Shown: piece by piece, positions 46,868 through 56,156 of the stretch | Numbering within the stretch: position 1 is the first letter of the stretch | Layout of the letters: every line of letters begins with the position of its first letter | Program-made: the position numbers and the translations under genes | Assembly: GCA_963845975.1 (NCBI GenBank) | Contig: CAWJUD010000002.1 | Location: forward strand, 2,514,133 to 2,578,132 | Direction: 5' to 3' | Length of the DNA: 64,000 bases | From: JBEKIK01 sp963845975 | Lineage (GTDB): Bacteria > Planctomycetota > Planctomycetia > Pirellulales > Thermoguttaceae | Notes under the pieces: generated by a model | What the model was told of the DNA's origin: nothing | Database searches by the model: none | The model's input: only the letters and a program-made list of their open reading frames with translations

Positions 46868-47077
46868 CATCGGCTTGGCGGCAATCTTGCCGTGCCAATG
46901 ACCACAGAGACGTACCAACAAATTGAACTTGTCTGCCCCCGATGTGGTCAAGGGGACAGCTATCCAATCGGATTGATCAAGTGTCGTTGCTGCTCGCTTG
47001 CAATTAACATCCGTATCGAGGCGGATTCGCAAGGGCAGATCTCAGTAGACATGGCATCATATAAAACCAAGCTGTAA
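46868..47077 (+). pseudogene. zinc-ribbon 3' part of the IS-split gene
   Basis: In-frame continuation of 44973-45512 after IS removal: HRLGGNLAVPMTTETYQQ, then CPRCGQGDS and CRCCSLA, a four-cysteine ribbon. It overlaps the end of the minus-strand gene at 47004, suggesting a DNA junction near 47080. Confidence 0.7.
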
Positions 47078-47336
47078 AATTGCCATTCACGATGAGAAGT
47101 TTATTCATTGAAAAATTGGAGTGTCTTTGCTCCGCATCTTTTAACAATCTATCGCTATAGTCTTTGAATTCAGCATGTTCTTTTAGAAATGTATCGACTA
47201 CCTTGCTCGCAGGGATATATTCACAGGGCGGTAATTCTGGATCGTGGTCAAATATCTTGGAATTACGAGCAAGATTTACCATTAGCGGTTTGCACCATTC
47301 TAAAAACTTTATCAATACAGGGGGATAATTATCCAT
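47004..47336 (-). CDS. hypothetical protein, possibly truncated
   Basis: 110 residues, MDNYPPVLIKFLEWCKPLM onward, AT-rich. The last 25 or so residues overlap the plus-strand zinc-ribbon coding sequence and read less naturally, so the true carboxy end was probably lost at a junction. It follows the gene at 47362 in an operon. Function unknown. Confidence 0.5.
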   Translation of the reverse strand: MDNYPPVLIKFLEWCKPLMVNLARNSKIFDHDPELPPCEYIPASKVVDTFLKEHAEFKDYSDRLLKDAEQRHSNFSMNKLLIVNGNFTAWFYMMPCLLRSALANPPRYGC

Positions 47337-47361
47337 TATTCAACCCTTTCTAAACTGGATT

Positions 47362-47874
47362 TCAGGATTTTATCTCATCAGGCAGAGTCTTTTGCTTGAC
47401 GGAAGTATGACGTATTTGTTCTAAGGCAGCGTCAAAGCGGTCTTTGGAGATTTCTGCGGGCTTTGGTTCTCCCGTATCACTCACAATCCTATCTGTGCCA
47501 TCTAAATAAATAATTCGCTGTATCCACCTAAACTTTACATAGAAATTACCATTCTCTTCGTAATAATCCTGCGTAATTTCCGTTTTCCATTCGCTAATTC
47601 CCTCCTCTAACCAGGAAAGGACTATAGTTTCCCCTTTCCAATTCACCGTAAATGATTTTCCTTCCAACTCGTTTATAACCGAAGGAGACCCTATTGCCTC
47701 AATGATCTCATCTTCTGAAATTCCGATCTTTTTAGCGAGACTACTTATCGAGTAGAAGGAATTAAACTTTGCCACCCCATCCTTTAACCAATGGGTACTT
47801 TTTGAACCTGTCCCCCAATCGAAACTTCTCAATCGAAGCAGTTCTACTCGCAACCAATTCATAAATGCAGTCAT
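47362..47874 (-). CDS. hypothetical protein
   Basis: 170 residues, MTAFMNWLRVELLRLRSFDW onward. SISSLAKKIGISEDEIIEAIG is a likely helix-turn-helix-like segment. AT-rich like the replication module at 33-36 kb. GGAG lies upstream. Function unknown. Confidence 0.6.
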   Translation of the reverse strand: MTAFMNWLRVELLRLRSFDWGTGSKSTHWLKDGVAKFNSFYSISSLAKKIGISEDEIIEAIGSPSVINELEGKSFTVNWKGETIVLSWLEEGISEWKTEITQDYYEENGNFYVKFRWIQRIIYLDGTDRIVSDTGEPKPAEISKDRFDAALEQIRHTSVKQKTLPDEIKS

Positions 47875-47974
47875 TGCTATTTCTCCTTCGGATAACCTCT
47901 TAAACTCTAATTATTGGAGACCATGAGAGCCAAGCACATCTTTGCCGTCGATCTGATGCGTCTCTGCTATCCCC

Positions 47975-48505
47975 CTATCGTCCTGGCTTCCCTATCTCTT
48001 CCAGTCCTTCGATATTTGACACAACCCAATGGACCTTGCCTGTAGGATCAAAGAAGATCTCTACAGTTTTATCGTGGATGAGATTGACGAGGTTGGGATT
48101 AGGCTTCTCAAAATAATATGTCCAGGAAGTCCCAAGGTATTCCTCTCGTGGACCTTTGGAACACTCCTGCTCCGAGCAGTCGGGGTCGCCGAGAATGGTC
48201 GCCACTTCAGACTTGCTTAGGCCCACTCGAAGGCGGCTATAGTTTTTTGTTATATGATCCCTCTTTTCCGACGTTGCGGAATATGGAAAAGTATGAGCGG
48301 CCACGAACGCTTCGTAGCTTGGCTTATCATCCTTGTCTGCGGCCATCGCTTTTTCGACCGCTTCAGTCTCGTCAGAGTTTTTCTTCACTAACCAACCAAA
48401 CACCAGCAGACAAACCAATAAGAACACCAACAACGTCCACACGACACCCTGACAACACCTGCACTTGGGTTTTGCTGGAATGGAAGTAGATTCTGTTGTA
48501 TTCAT
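47975..48505 (-). CDS. membrane protein with SmpA/BamE-like domain
   Basis: 176 residues from ATG 48505. One membrane helix (VVWTLLVFLLVCLLVFGWLV) is followed by a domain with LRVGLSKSEVATILGDPD and TSWTYYFEK, the pattern of SmpA/OmlA/BamE-type small domains. Probably extracytoplasmic. Its start is just past the VanZ gene stop, so they share an operon. Confidence 0.72.
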   Translation of the reverse strand: MNTTESTSIPAKPKCRCCQGVVWTLLVFLLVCLLVFGWLVKKNSDETEAVEKAMAADKDDKPSYEAFVAAHTFPYSATSEKRDHITKNYSRLRVGLSKSEVATILGDPDCSEQECSKGPREEYLGTSWTYYFEKPNPNLVNLIHDKTVEIFFDPTGKVHWVVSNIEGLEEIGKPGR

Positions 48506-48506
48506 G

Positions 48507-48896
48507 TTATTGTTGCTTTTCCTGGTCAATGGGTTGTATGGCGGTCAACCGCACCAGGAGCCAATAAATTCCTGCTCCAAGGGCAATTCCGAGAATGTTT
48601 TCGATAGCGTCTATTACCCGAGCAGTACGATGGGGTACGAAGAGTTGCAGCGATTCCGTAGTAATGCCATACACTACGAGTAAAGCAATGAGGGGCCACC
48701 AGGGGCGTTTCGGCCAGCGAGTCGCATGAACCAGGACACTCAGGATGGTGAAGGCAATCAGGTGAATCCCAAATTTGCCCCAAGGAAAGGTTGGAACTCT
48801 TTGGAGATGGACCAGTGCGGCGGGGTTGGGAACCAGGAGCAGCACTGTGAGCAGTATCCAATAACAGAAGCAAGCAAGTTTGATAATGAAATGCAT
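48507..48896 (-). CDS. VanZ-like membrane protein
   Basis: 129 residues with four hydrophobic segments. The family blocks are KFGIHLIAFTILSVL, VYGITTESLQLFVPHRTARVID and ENILGIALGAGIYWLL. VanZ-like proteins are small membrane proteins, some tied to teicoplanin resistance; the role here is unknown. Confidence 0.85.
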   Translation of the reverse strand: MHFIIKLACFCYWILLTVLLLVPNPAALVHLQRVPTFPWGKFGIHLIAFTILSVLVHATRWPKRPWWPLIALLVVYGITTESLQLFVPHRTARVIDAIENILGIALGAGIYWLLVRLTAIQPIDQEKQQ

Positions 48897-48988
48897 AAGA
48901 GTTTCCTGGTGTTGCTGGTAATATCAGATGGTTCTTCGATTATACGTCACAGGAAACATCGAAGAAAAGGCATGGCATGACTCCAAGG

Positions 48989-49537
48989 CTACTTCTTCTC
49001 AAAAACCACCGCCCTGCATCGTCGCACAGTTGGCTGCTCGTAAACAATAAAGCCAACTGATTCTGCGGTTTTCGCCATTTTGTCAAAAGCCACTTCGGGA
49101 ACATGCAGACATGGTTCGGCAACGAAAAATTTGCCATCGGGCTTTAGGCAGAAATGAATTTCGTTGAGCAGGCGACGTTGATCCGCTACTTCATGAACCA
49201 TGGCGAAGGCCAGGACAAAATCGACCTTAGCGTCGATCCCAAGACGATCCGCTTCGCAACGATGGGCCACAATGCGATGGGCCACGCCCGCATTCGCTGC
49301 TCTTTTTTTCATTACATCGAGCATCTTTTGTTGGAGATCAACAGCGATCACCCGCCCCTGGTCACCGACCATCTTAGCCATGGCAATTGAAAATAATCCC
49401 ATCCCGCAGCCGACATCCATGACGGTCATCTCTGACTTCACATAATCCCCAAGGATCTTCTCAGGGTTGTGAATACGACGGCGAATGGGATTGTCGATGA
49501 AATAACCCAACCACCAGGAGCAAACGTGGCAGGCCAT
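48989..49537 (-). CDS. class I SAM-dependent methyltransferase
   Basis: 182 residues. The cofactor motif is VMDVGCGMGLFS (residues 39-50), then VIAVDLQQKML and the later strand FVLAFAMVHEV. An amino-terminal CHVCSWW may bind metal. The substrate is unknown. Confidence 0.87.
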   Translation of the reverse strand: MACHVCSWWLGYFIDNPIRRRIHNPEKILGDYVKSEMTVMDVGCGMGLFSIAMAKMVGDQGRVIAVDLQQKMLDVMKKRAANAGVAHRIVAHRCEADRLGIDAKVDFVLAFAMVHEVADQRRLLNEIHFCLKPDGKFFVAEPCLHVPEVAFDKMAKTAESVGFIVYEQPTVRRCRAVVFEKK

Positions 49538-49666
49538 GGTTATTTCTCATTGGGTAAAATGAATGACCCGTATTTGCACTGCTTTACAGCTTCAACGATG
49601 GCTAACAGAAGCATGCAAGTATACGACAATACCCACGATAAAGCCTCTTGCTGTGGAGTGGCAAAA

Positions 49667-49864
49667 CTATATCGGCTTGACGTTCTCGGCACACGGGCCT
49701 TTCTGCCCCCGGCCTTCCGTATAGGACACTTTTTGACCCTCATGCAGTTCGTTGAAACTGACGCCTTGGAGAGCGGAGGAGTGGAAGAACAGGTCTTTGT
49801 CGCCCTCCGTTTTGATAAACCCAAAGCCCTTGTTCGTCAACTTTTTGATTGTGCCTTCAGCCAT
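49667..49864 (-). CDS. cold-shock domain protein
   Basis: 65 residues from ATG 49864 (MAEGTIKKLTNKGFGFI). RNP1 is KGFGFI and RNP2 DLFFH. It binds single-stranded RNA or DNA as a chaperone. A long leader upstream is common for this family. Longer upstream in-frame starts are not supported. Confidence 0.92.
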   Translation of the reverse strand: MAEGTIKKLTNKGFGFIKTEGDKDLFFHSSALQGVSFNELHEGQKVSYTEGRGQKGPCAENVKPI

Positions 49865-50117
49865 TTGTGAATTCCTTGAGTAATTGATTGAACTGACTAC
49901 CTGTTGGTTGAAAGAATTGTACTGTTCCTGGGTCATTAAGCAAGTGGGCAGTCTCTTCCATGAATTGACCATCTCTGCATGGGTTCTAACTTGGTTATCA
50001 CTAAAGGGTTTGGCCGCAGGGAGTAGTACAGCAATTAATGCTGTTGCGGCAGTACACCGTTTTCTATATCCTACGCACTCGTTTCGACAATCTACTCACC
50101 GAGGATAGGAGTTCATT

Positions 50118-50351
50118 ATGCTACGGCTTCTTCGCTGGCTGCCACTTTTGTTGATTTGCTTGGGCGGGATCGGGCTGTATCGTGGCTGGTTCAGTTTTAC
50201 AAATACCAGCAACGATAAAGACAACAAAAAAATCAATATCAGCGTCTCAGTGGATGAGAACAAAATTGAAGCAGATGCCGAGAAGGCGAAAGAAACAATA
50301 ACTGAAAAAGTCGCCCAGGAGATCAAGGAAATCGAAACCCACGCCAAATAA
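50118..50351 (+). CDS. small membrane-anchored acidic protein
   Basis: 77 residues. A membrane helix (WLPLLLICLGGIGLYRGW) is followed by a charged helical tail (ADAEKAKETITEKVAQEIKEI). GATAGGAG precedes the ATG. Small proteins like this occur widely in Planctomycetota. Function unknown. Confidence 0.65.
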   Translation: MLRLLRWLPLLLICLGGIGLYRGWFSFTNTSNDKDNKKINISVSVDENKIEADAEKAKETITEKVAQEIKEIETHAK

Positions 50352-50589
50352 GTTTGATAGAGACTGCTCTTCACGTCGGCGGACACGGCAGCGAAAATAA
50401 ATTGTCACCGTCATTGAGCAACGTCAACCTTTCCCGTCATAAGCGTTGGCTCTGGTGCGAGGACCAACTACGGCTTGCTCAGGAGATATTGAGAGATTCC
50501 CCATCTGGGTTGCTTGACTGGGCCACCACAAACGATATGCTAAAGAGTTAGGATGGCTCGCCGTCTTTGGCTTTCGGGCGAGAAACGGT

Positions 50590-51255
50590 ATGGTTGGTGT
50601 AATCACAAGTAGGGATATCTTTGCCCACCCGATCTCGACCATTCGGTGTTTCGGCTGGGGGGTGTTCTTCAGGGCCGTGGCTCCCCGGCACGAAATGACT
50701 TTTCTCTCCCTGTTGCAGGACGCCGGTTACTTTGGTGCCGCTGCATCCAAGGTGCCCACGATCTTGGAACGTTGCATCGTTCTGGAACAGCGGGCCAAAC
50801 GAATTTACCAAATCCTAGCGACTGCCTTTAGCGTTCAAAGGCAATTCTTTGCCGGTCTTGCGTTGCAGGAACAGGACCATGCCGACTTGCTAAAAGTGTG
50901 TCAGGCTGCTTCACTTCGTACCGGCTGGAAGGTGAACATCTTTAACCCCTGGCAGGATTATCTGCCCCGACTTGAGGAACAGATGGACCAAGCGGAGGCA
51001 GCCTTTAATCAGATTGACAGCATTGAGGCCGCCCTGCAATTGGTAATCCAGATTGAGTCTTCGGAGATCAACGATGTTTTTTCCGCCGCTCTGGCTGCAA
51101 CCGATGCGGCATTTGTGAAGCATCTCAAGCCTTTTCGGGAAGCGATGGAAGCACACATGGCCTATATTGCGGATCGGCTTCCTGAATTGTGTCCGCAACT
51201 GATGTTCGCTTGCCGGGAGTTGCGGGCTAAGTTTCCTCGGGTGCAAAAAAGCTGA
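50590..51255 (+). CDS. ferritin-like domain protein
   Basis: 221 residues if ATG 50590 is used; ATG 50695 (MTFLSLLQDAGYFG) fits the domain better and drops an unusual leader. The four-helix pattern is VLEQRAKRIYQ, LALQEQDHADLL (ExxH), QIESSEINDVF and EAHMAYI, as in rubrerythrin-like or YciE-like proteins. A metal-binding role is likely. No clear ribosome site for either start. Confidence 0.7.
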   Translation: MVGVITSRDIFAHPISTIRCFGWGVFFRAVAPRHEMTFLSLLQDAGYFGAAASKVPTILERCIVLEQRAKRIYQILATAFSVQRQFFAGLALQEQDHADLLKVCQAASLRTGWKVNIFNPWQDYLPRLEEQMDQAEAAFNQIDSIEAALQLVIQIESSEINDVFSAALAATDAAFVKHLKPFREAMEAHMAYIADRLPELCPQLMFACRELRAKFPRVQKS

Positions 51256-51345
51256 CTCGGGCAGACCGCTGTTGTGAAGATGTTTCTGACTGTCGGTAAA
51301 GGGGATCGTCTACTCAGTCCTGGAATGAAGGACGACCGTGTTGGG
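51256..51345 (-). pseudogene. remnant of the alpha/beta-hydrolase gene
   Basis: The minus strand matches the coding sequence of the hydrolase at 57040-57130, including GAATGAAGGANGACCGTGTT and CGGGCAGACCGCTGTTG on the plus strand. About 90 bp remain, with no open frame. The stretch 51346-51495 shows nothing else. Confidence 0.65.
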
Positions 51346-51505
51346 TTTGGCGACGTCCATGGGCGATTTCAGAATAACAAGCCGATCAAACCGATTTCCG
51401 AACTAGATTGAGCCATTGTGTGGCGAAGCCGCCTTGGTTCCGGAAGTCGGAAAAGACGGCATAAGCGAGGCCGACCAGCACTGTGCTTTTCCCAGGGCTT
51501 GACAC

Positions 51506-53080
51506 CTCGTTGTTACACACAAGTTTTAGTGCTATTTGTGAAATGGGTGCATTGGGTAATAATGATTAAACGGTAAATTGACGCAGGGAGGCGAATTTAG
51601 TCAAGGATGAATGATCGTGATTGCCCCATGGATAACTGATGAAATGAAAACTGTCGCTTTGCCCGACAAACGTTTGAATCAGCGCTTGCAATTGGTTCTT
51701 TCGCAATTGGCGGCGCACCCCACCGCCAGCATTCCGGCCGCTTGCGGTGGAAGGGCCGAAATGGTGGCCGCTTACCGCTTCTTCGAGAATGAAAACACGA
51801 CCTTCGACAATATTTTGCAACCGCATGTAGACGTCACGCGACAACGCATGGGTGCACAACCGATCGTCGTGCTCGCGCAGGATACGTCGGAAATAAACGT
51901 GACGCGGCCGGAACAGCAAGTGGCGGGCGCCGGTCCCTTGGACGGCAATTCGCGGCGCGGCGCCTTGCTGCATCTGTTGCACGCCTTCACGCCGGACGGC
52001 ACTCCGCTGGGAAGCGTTCAAGGAACCGCGTGGACGCGAGAGGAAGAAACCATTTGCGCTTCGTTGACGCGCGCCCGGCGGGCCGCCACGCCGATTGAAG
52101 AAAAAGAGAGCCATCGTTGGGTCCTGGGAATGCGCCAGGCGGCCGAAGAAGCCCGGCATTGTCCGGCAACGCAGTTTATACTTGCGGCGGACAGCGAAGC
52201 CGACATCTACGAAGTTCTTGTGGAAGGCGCGGCCGAATCGAACCGGAGCCAATGGATCGTACGCGCCTGCCAGGATCGCGTTTTGCTCTGCGATTGCGGG
52301 GAAAACGCGGGGGAAAAGTACCTCCGCGCCCATCTTTTGGAACAGCCGATCTTGTTCCGCAACACGATTCGGGTGCGAGGGCGGAAAGCTAAACTCGATT
52401 GCGAAACGCGTGGTCGCCGGCAGCCGCGCCAGTCGCGCGAGGCGGAGGTCGCGGTGCGCGCGGCCCGCGTGACGTTGCGTCCTCCTTATCGAGCGGACCG
52501 CAAACTTCCGCCGGTGACCGTGAATGTCGTGCTGGTCAGTGAAGTCAGTCCGCCGCCCGGCGACGAGCCTGTCGAATGGCTGCTTTTGACGAGCCTGCCG
52601 ATCGACAGCATAGAGCAGGTGCGACAGATCATCCAATACTACTGTGTGCGGTGGATGATAGAAATTTTCTTTCGCGTGTTGAAATCCGGCTGCCGAGTGG
52701 AAGAGCGGCTGTTCGAATACATGGACCGTCTGCTTACGTGTCTGGCCGTGTATGTGATTGTTGCTTGGCGAACGCTGTACGTTTGCCGCTTGGGACGCAG
52801 TTGCCCGGAGATCGATTGCGATGCGGTTTTCGAGCCGGCCGAATGGAAATCGGTCTGGAAGGTGGTGCGGCGTGAAGACCCTCCTCCCAAGCCGCCGTCC
52901 CTGGGGGTATTTGTACGGTTGGTGGCCCAGCTCGGCGGCTATGTCAATCGAAAACGAGCCGACCCGCCTGGTCCGCAAACCCTCTGGATCGGATTGCAAC
53001 GCATGCATGATTTTGCTACCTGCTGGCAATTGTTTGGTCCTGACACTCAAAATGATCCTTAACTTGTGTGTAACAACGAG
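51506..53080 (+). mobile_element. IS4-family, IS50/Tn5-type insertion sequence
   Basis: 1575 bp with perfect 20-bp terminal repeats beginning CTCGTTGTTACACACAAGTT, flanked by a perfect 10-bp target repeat GGCTTGACAC (51496-51505 and 53081-53090). Single transposase gene. Structure intact, so insertion appears recent. Confidence 0.95.
51611..53062 (+). CDS. IS4-family (Tn5-type) transposase
   Basis: 483 residues. Catalytic aspartates in LAQDTSEINV and AADSEADIYE, and the glutamate in YYCVRWMIEIFFRVLK (Y-(2)-R-(3)-E-(6)-K signature). The amino-terminal part matches the Tn5 DNA-binding region (ALPDKRLNQRL, EMVAAYRFFEN). Cut-and-paste transposition with hairpin intermediates is expected. Full length, no frameshift. 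Confidence 0.95.
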   Translation: MIVIAPWITDEMKTVALPDKRLNQRLQLVLSQLAAHPTASIPAACGGRAEMVAAYRFFENENTTFDNILQPHVDVTRQRMGAQPIVVLAQDTSEINVTRPEQQVAGAGPLDGNSRRGALLHLLHAFTPDGTPLGSVQGTAWTREEETICASLTRARRAATPIEEKESHRWVLGMRQAAEEARHCPATQFILAADSEADIYEVLVEGAAESNRSQWIVRACQDRVLLCDCGENAGEKYLRAHLLEQPILFRNTIRVRGRKAKLDCETRGRRQPRQSREAEVAVRAARVTLRPPYRADRKLPPVTVNVVLVSEVSPPPGDEPVEWLLLTSLPIDSIEQVRQIIQYYCVRWMIEIFFRVLKSGCRVEERLFEYMDRLLTCLAVYVIVAWRTLYVCRLGRSCPEIDCDAVFEPAEWKSVWKVVRREDPPPKPPSLGVFVRLVAQLGGYVNRKRADPPGPQTLWIGLQRMHDFATCWQLFGPDTQNDP

Positions 53081-53179
53081 GGCTTGACACCCGGCATAGA
53101 ATTGTCCATCTGAGCTAGGATAACGGAACTCCGATCTAGTACGTTGCTCCACCTCTTCACAATTTAGAAAGGTTAAAAA

Positions 53180-53386
53180 ATGGCGAAAACGGTAAAGAAA
53201 ACTGAGAGAACAAAAGAAGATTGGGAAATTCTAAACGATGCCTTGAGCATGTATCACAAAAAACATGGGCTTGAAGAATTGGAAGAACAATTTCAAAGTT
53301 ATTTGGATACGGCAAAAGCCGAAGATGATGATGAAGATGAAAATGAAGATGATGAAAATGAAGATGAAGATGACGAAGATGAATGA
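53180..53386 (+). CDS. small protein with acidic tail
   Basis: 68 residues: a basic start (MAKTVKKTERTKED), one helix and a run of D, E and N from residue 48 on. The acidic tail comes from a GATGAAGAT-type repeat. GAAAGG lies upstream. Function unknown. Confidence 0.55.
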   Translation: MAKTVKKTERTKEDWEILNDALSMYHKKHGLEELEEQFQSYLDTAKAEDDDEDENEDDENEDEDDEDE

Positions 53387-53607
53387 GAACCCAGATAGGC
53401 GTGGCAGGATACGGGCAACTGCTATTGCCAATCACCGCCCCAACAAGGTTGATAACATCCTGGCTCCGGTTGAAGTACAGTGCCAGTGGCTCCGGGAGAG
53501 CGATTTCGTGGACGTGGACTGTTTCTTTAAGGTTTTCCAGTTAGCTTTGTTTGGTGGGAAAAAGCCGGAGTAGCCCTATCTTGGGAGAAAGAAGGAACTG
53601 GAACACG

Positions 53608-54084
53608 ATGAAAGAGATTCCGTTGTCGAAGGTCTATCGGCTGGTCGAGCCTGGGCCGGTCGTGCTGGTGACGACGGCCTATAAGGGGCAAGCCAACGTT
53701 ATGACGCTGTCGTATCACATGATGCTGTGCCATCAGCCGCCTGTCATCGCCTTCGACATCGGCCCCTGGATCCACAGCTTCAAGGGGTTGCGGGCGACGA
53801 AGGAATGCGTCATCGCCATTCCCACGGTTGACCTTGCATCGACAACCGTTGAAATCGGCAACTGCTCATGCGAAGGTATCGACAAATTCAAAACGTTTGG
53901 GCTGACGGCGGTGCCAGCCAAGAAGGCAACATCGCCGCTCATCGCCGAGTGTTTGGCTAATAACTTTGGATATCCGCAACCGTCAAAGAATCGCCATGCG
54001 ACCAACGCCCAGAAGCGGCACGACACGGATTCTTCCTCTCGCCGCCCCGCAACATGTACTCGGGACGGAGGAGGGTCGCTATAG
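53608..54084 (+). pseudogene. truncated flavin reductase-like protein
   Basis: ATG 53608 (MKEIPLSKVYRLVEPGPVVL). The flavin-reductase-like FMN-binding domain is recognisable to about residue 119 (GPWIHSFKGLRATKECVIAIP, SPLIAECLAN). After that the sequence is unrelated and the usual carboxy 60-70 residues are missing. It runs into the end of the convergent HEAT gene, so a recombination junction near 53965 is likely. Confidence 0.7.
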
Positions 54085-55254
54085 TCCGTCTCTCGGCATG
54101 GGTGGAAGACCTTCCAGGTACTTCTTGTCGCCAAGAATCTGGACGAGGGCTTTGCCAGCGTGATTGCAGACGCACCCCTGTAGGTCGCCCACATTGTGCA
54201 TGTCGGTCAGAAGTCCCTTGAGGGTGGGCACAGCATCCGTTGCTGCGGAGCCAATCGCTCCTAACGAGTCGGCAGCGTTGGCACGAACGTCTGGGTCCTT
54301 GTCCTCAAGGAGTTTTCTGAGCGTGGGAATCGCTTCCGATCCCATACATCCTAGACACCTCGCCAAATACTGACGATTGTACTGGTCTTCATCATCGACG
54401 AGCTTGACCATCTCGGGCAAGACTGGCTTAGCTAACTCCCGCATGTTCATTAGCCCTATGATTGACTCCCGTCTTAGGCGGCTATTCTTGTCATGGAGGA
54501 GTCGTGCGAATTCGGGAATCGCCTCCTTGACCGGAGGGTGCATGTAAGAAATTGTGAACACTGCAATCTCACGGACTTCGGCGTTGTCATCCCGAAGCAG
54601 TTTCATGATTCTGGGCAACACCTGCCTCGCCTGATCGCTGTGAAATTTCAAGGCTTTGAGCACCGCTAGTCGAATTGTGATTTTATCGTCATCAAGCATC
54701 GGGAGCAAGCATTTGAGCCCTTCTGGCCCAAGTCCTCGCAAAGCCTCGGCGGCCTCGTAGCGAACACCATCTGAAGCATCGGTTCGGACCACCTTAGCAA
54801 GCTCTGGTATTGATTGTTCCGCTGCTGGCCCCATAGATTCAAGAGCCCGTGCAGCCAATACACGCACAACTGGATCAGGGTCGTTAAGAAGCTTGATTAG
54901 AACTGGGATAAATTGTTTGCCCGCTGTCCGCAGATCGTAGCAGAAGGAATTCGCAGCCTGGCGACGAATTTGAGCATTCTCATCCTGAAGCAGTCCGCCT
55001 AGCGTTGGTACAATCTCGCTGACAACCCAGTGAGTCTCCGCCGACTGTTCGGGAGATGTGTCCCGCCCCATCTTTTGTTGGGCAATGATTCCCAAGGCTC
55101 GGATGGCTTTTATTCTCTCCGACACGGGAAACTCGGCCTGCGTTTGCCTCTTCCATTCGGTGAAGCTCTTGCCTTCATACTCTTGAGCTTGTCCGACAGC
55201 CGAGAGCAGGACTATGTCCAACGCCAGCAGCAACATGGACGATTTCATATTCAT
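54079..55254 (-). CDS. secreted HEAT-repeat protein
   Basis: 391 residues. A signal peptide (SMLLLALDIVLLSAVGQAQ) is followed by about eight HEAT repeats (IPVLIKLLNDPDPVVRVLAARALE, LPRIMKLLRDDNAEVREIAVF, IPTLRKLLEDKDPDVRANAADSL type). It is likely a periplasmic protein-binding scaffold. Common type in Planctomycetota. Confidence 0.88.
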   Translation of the reverse strand: MNMKSSMLLLALDIVLLSAVGQAQEYEGKSFTEWKRQTQAEFPVSERIKAIRALGIIAQQKMGRDTSPEQSAETHWVVSEIVPTLGGLLQDENAQIRRQAANSFCYDLRTAGKQFIPVLIKLLNDPDPVVRVLAARALESMGPAAEQSIPELAKVVRTDASDGVRYEAAEALRGLGPEGLKCLLPMLDDDKITIRLAVLKALKFHSDQARQVLPRIMKLLRDDNAEVREIAVFTISYMHPPVKEAIPEFARLLHDKNSRLRRESIIGLMNMRELAKPVLPEMVKLVDDEDQYNRQYLARCLGCMGSEAIPTLRKLLEDKDPDVRANAADSLGAIGSAATDAVPTLKGLLTDMHNVGDLQGCVCNHAGKALVQILGDKKYLEGLPPMPRDGL

Positions 55255-55425
55255 TTGTCTTACCCGCCGAAAGTTGACGACTTTCGCCTAATCGTGTCAT
55301 TGGATCGATGACAATGCCTCTCATTCTCTGTGATCCTATTATAGAACTCGACGAATCCTGGAGGAAGCCACTACGGAACAAAACTGGGCGTGGGGACCGC
55401 CAAGGGGAGCCAAATCCAGTGAGTT

Positions 55426-56130
55426 TCAACGGAGTTTCTCGGTTGTTTTTTTAGCTTTGTTTATCTGTTGTCCTTCCACAAAACCCACCATGTCAACAAT
55501 TTTAGCCTTGGTGTAGCGTCGATCTGTGACCATGCCTGAGTGAAAGTCGAATGTGTAGATCGGTCGGTAGCCGTCAATTGCACTCCTGTTTTGCTGGTAG
55601 AATTCCCTCACTCGCTTCAGACACTTTTCGTCATCAAGTGCATTTCGGAAATGCTTCATGCCAAAGCCCCTTTTGACAAAATCATCGAAAGCGGGGACGT
55701 TGGCAAACACGCCCAACATAATCTTCGTAACGAGAGTATCCGACGCCTTATTTTCCAAGGCTTCACTGAAATCCTTTCCGACCCGAAGCAGTAGGTCGAT
55801 GTCTTCGTCGCTATACGGCAGGTCTATCTCCCAAAGCCTCTTATCGCACCGCACAATTACTTGTAAAAGTCGTCGGTAAAATCTGGCACTCTTCTTCAGG
55901 AGGACGGTAGACCCTCGCAGCATTCCCCAGCTTGCAAGGTAAAATGCGAGTTGGAGGCAGCTTTGTTGGACGTGATCCTGACCAGAAATGTCCTCGATAC
56001 GCCCTTGTTCTTTGAAAGACTGAAAATAGTTGAAGCAATAGTCAAAGGAGGCGTAGCGTTTGTCACTTCCCCTGTCTTGCATGTAACAGTCGATGTTCCG
56101 GCGAACGTTTATAGAGCTTAGGTCTTTCAT
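55426..56130 (-). CDS. hypothetical protein
   Basis: 234 residues from ATG 56130 (MKDLSSINVRRNIDCYM), with GAAGGG-type ribosome site in the overlap region. Helical, with no signal and no recognised motif (FDYCFNYFQSFKEQG, ALDDEKCLKRVREFYQ). It follows the chimeric hydrolase/peptidase gene by 27 bases and is probably cotranscribed. Similar proteins occur near defence-type genes, but that is only a hint. Confidence 0.65.
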   Translation of the reverse strand: MKDLSSINVRRNIDCYMQDRGSDKRYASFDYCFNYFQSFKEQGRIEDISGQDHVQQSCLQLAFYLASWGMLRGSTVLLKKSARFYRRLLQVIVRCDKRLWEIDLPYSDEDIDLLLRVGKDFSEALENKASDTLVTKIMLGVFANVPAFDDFVKRGFGMKHFRNALDDEKCLKRVREFYQQNRSAIDGYRPIYTFDFHSGMVTDRRYTKAKIVDMVGFVEGQQINKAKKTTEKLR

Positions 56131-56156
56131 TAAAGCGACCTCACGAAGGGAAGGAC

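Noticed and set aside
51566..53152. 528-codon minus-strand frame over the transposase
   Set aside because: Codon content is a shadow of the GC-rich transposase gene and it crosses both IS ends.
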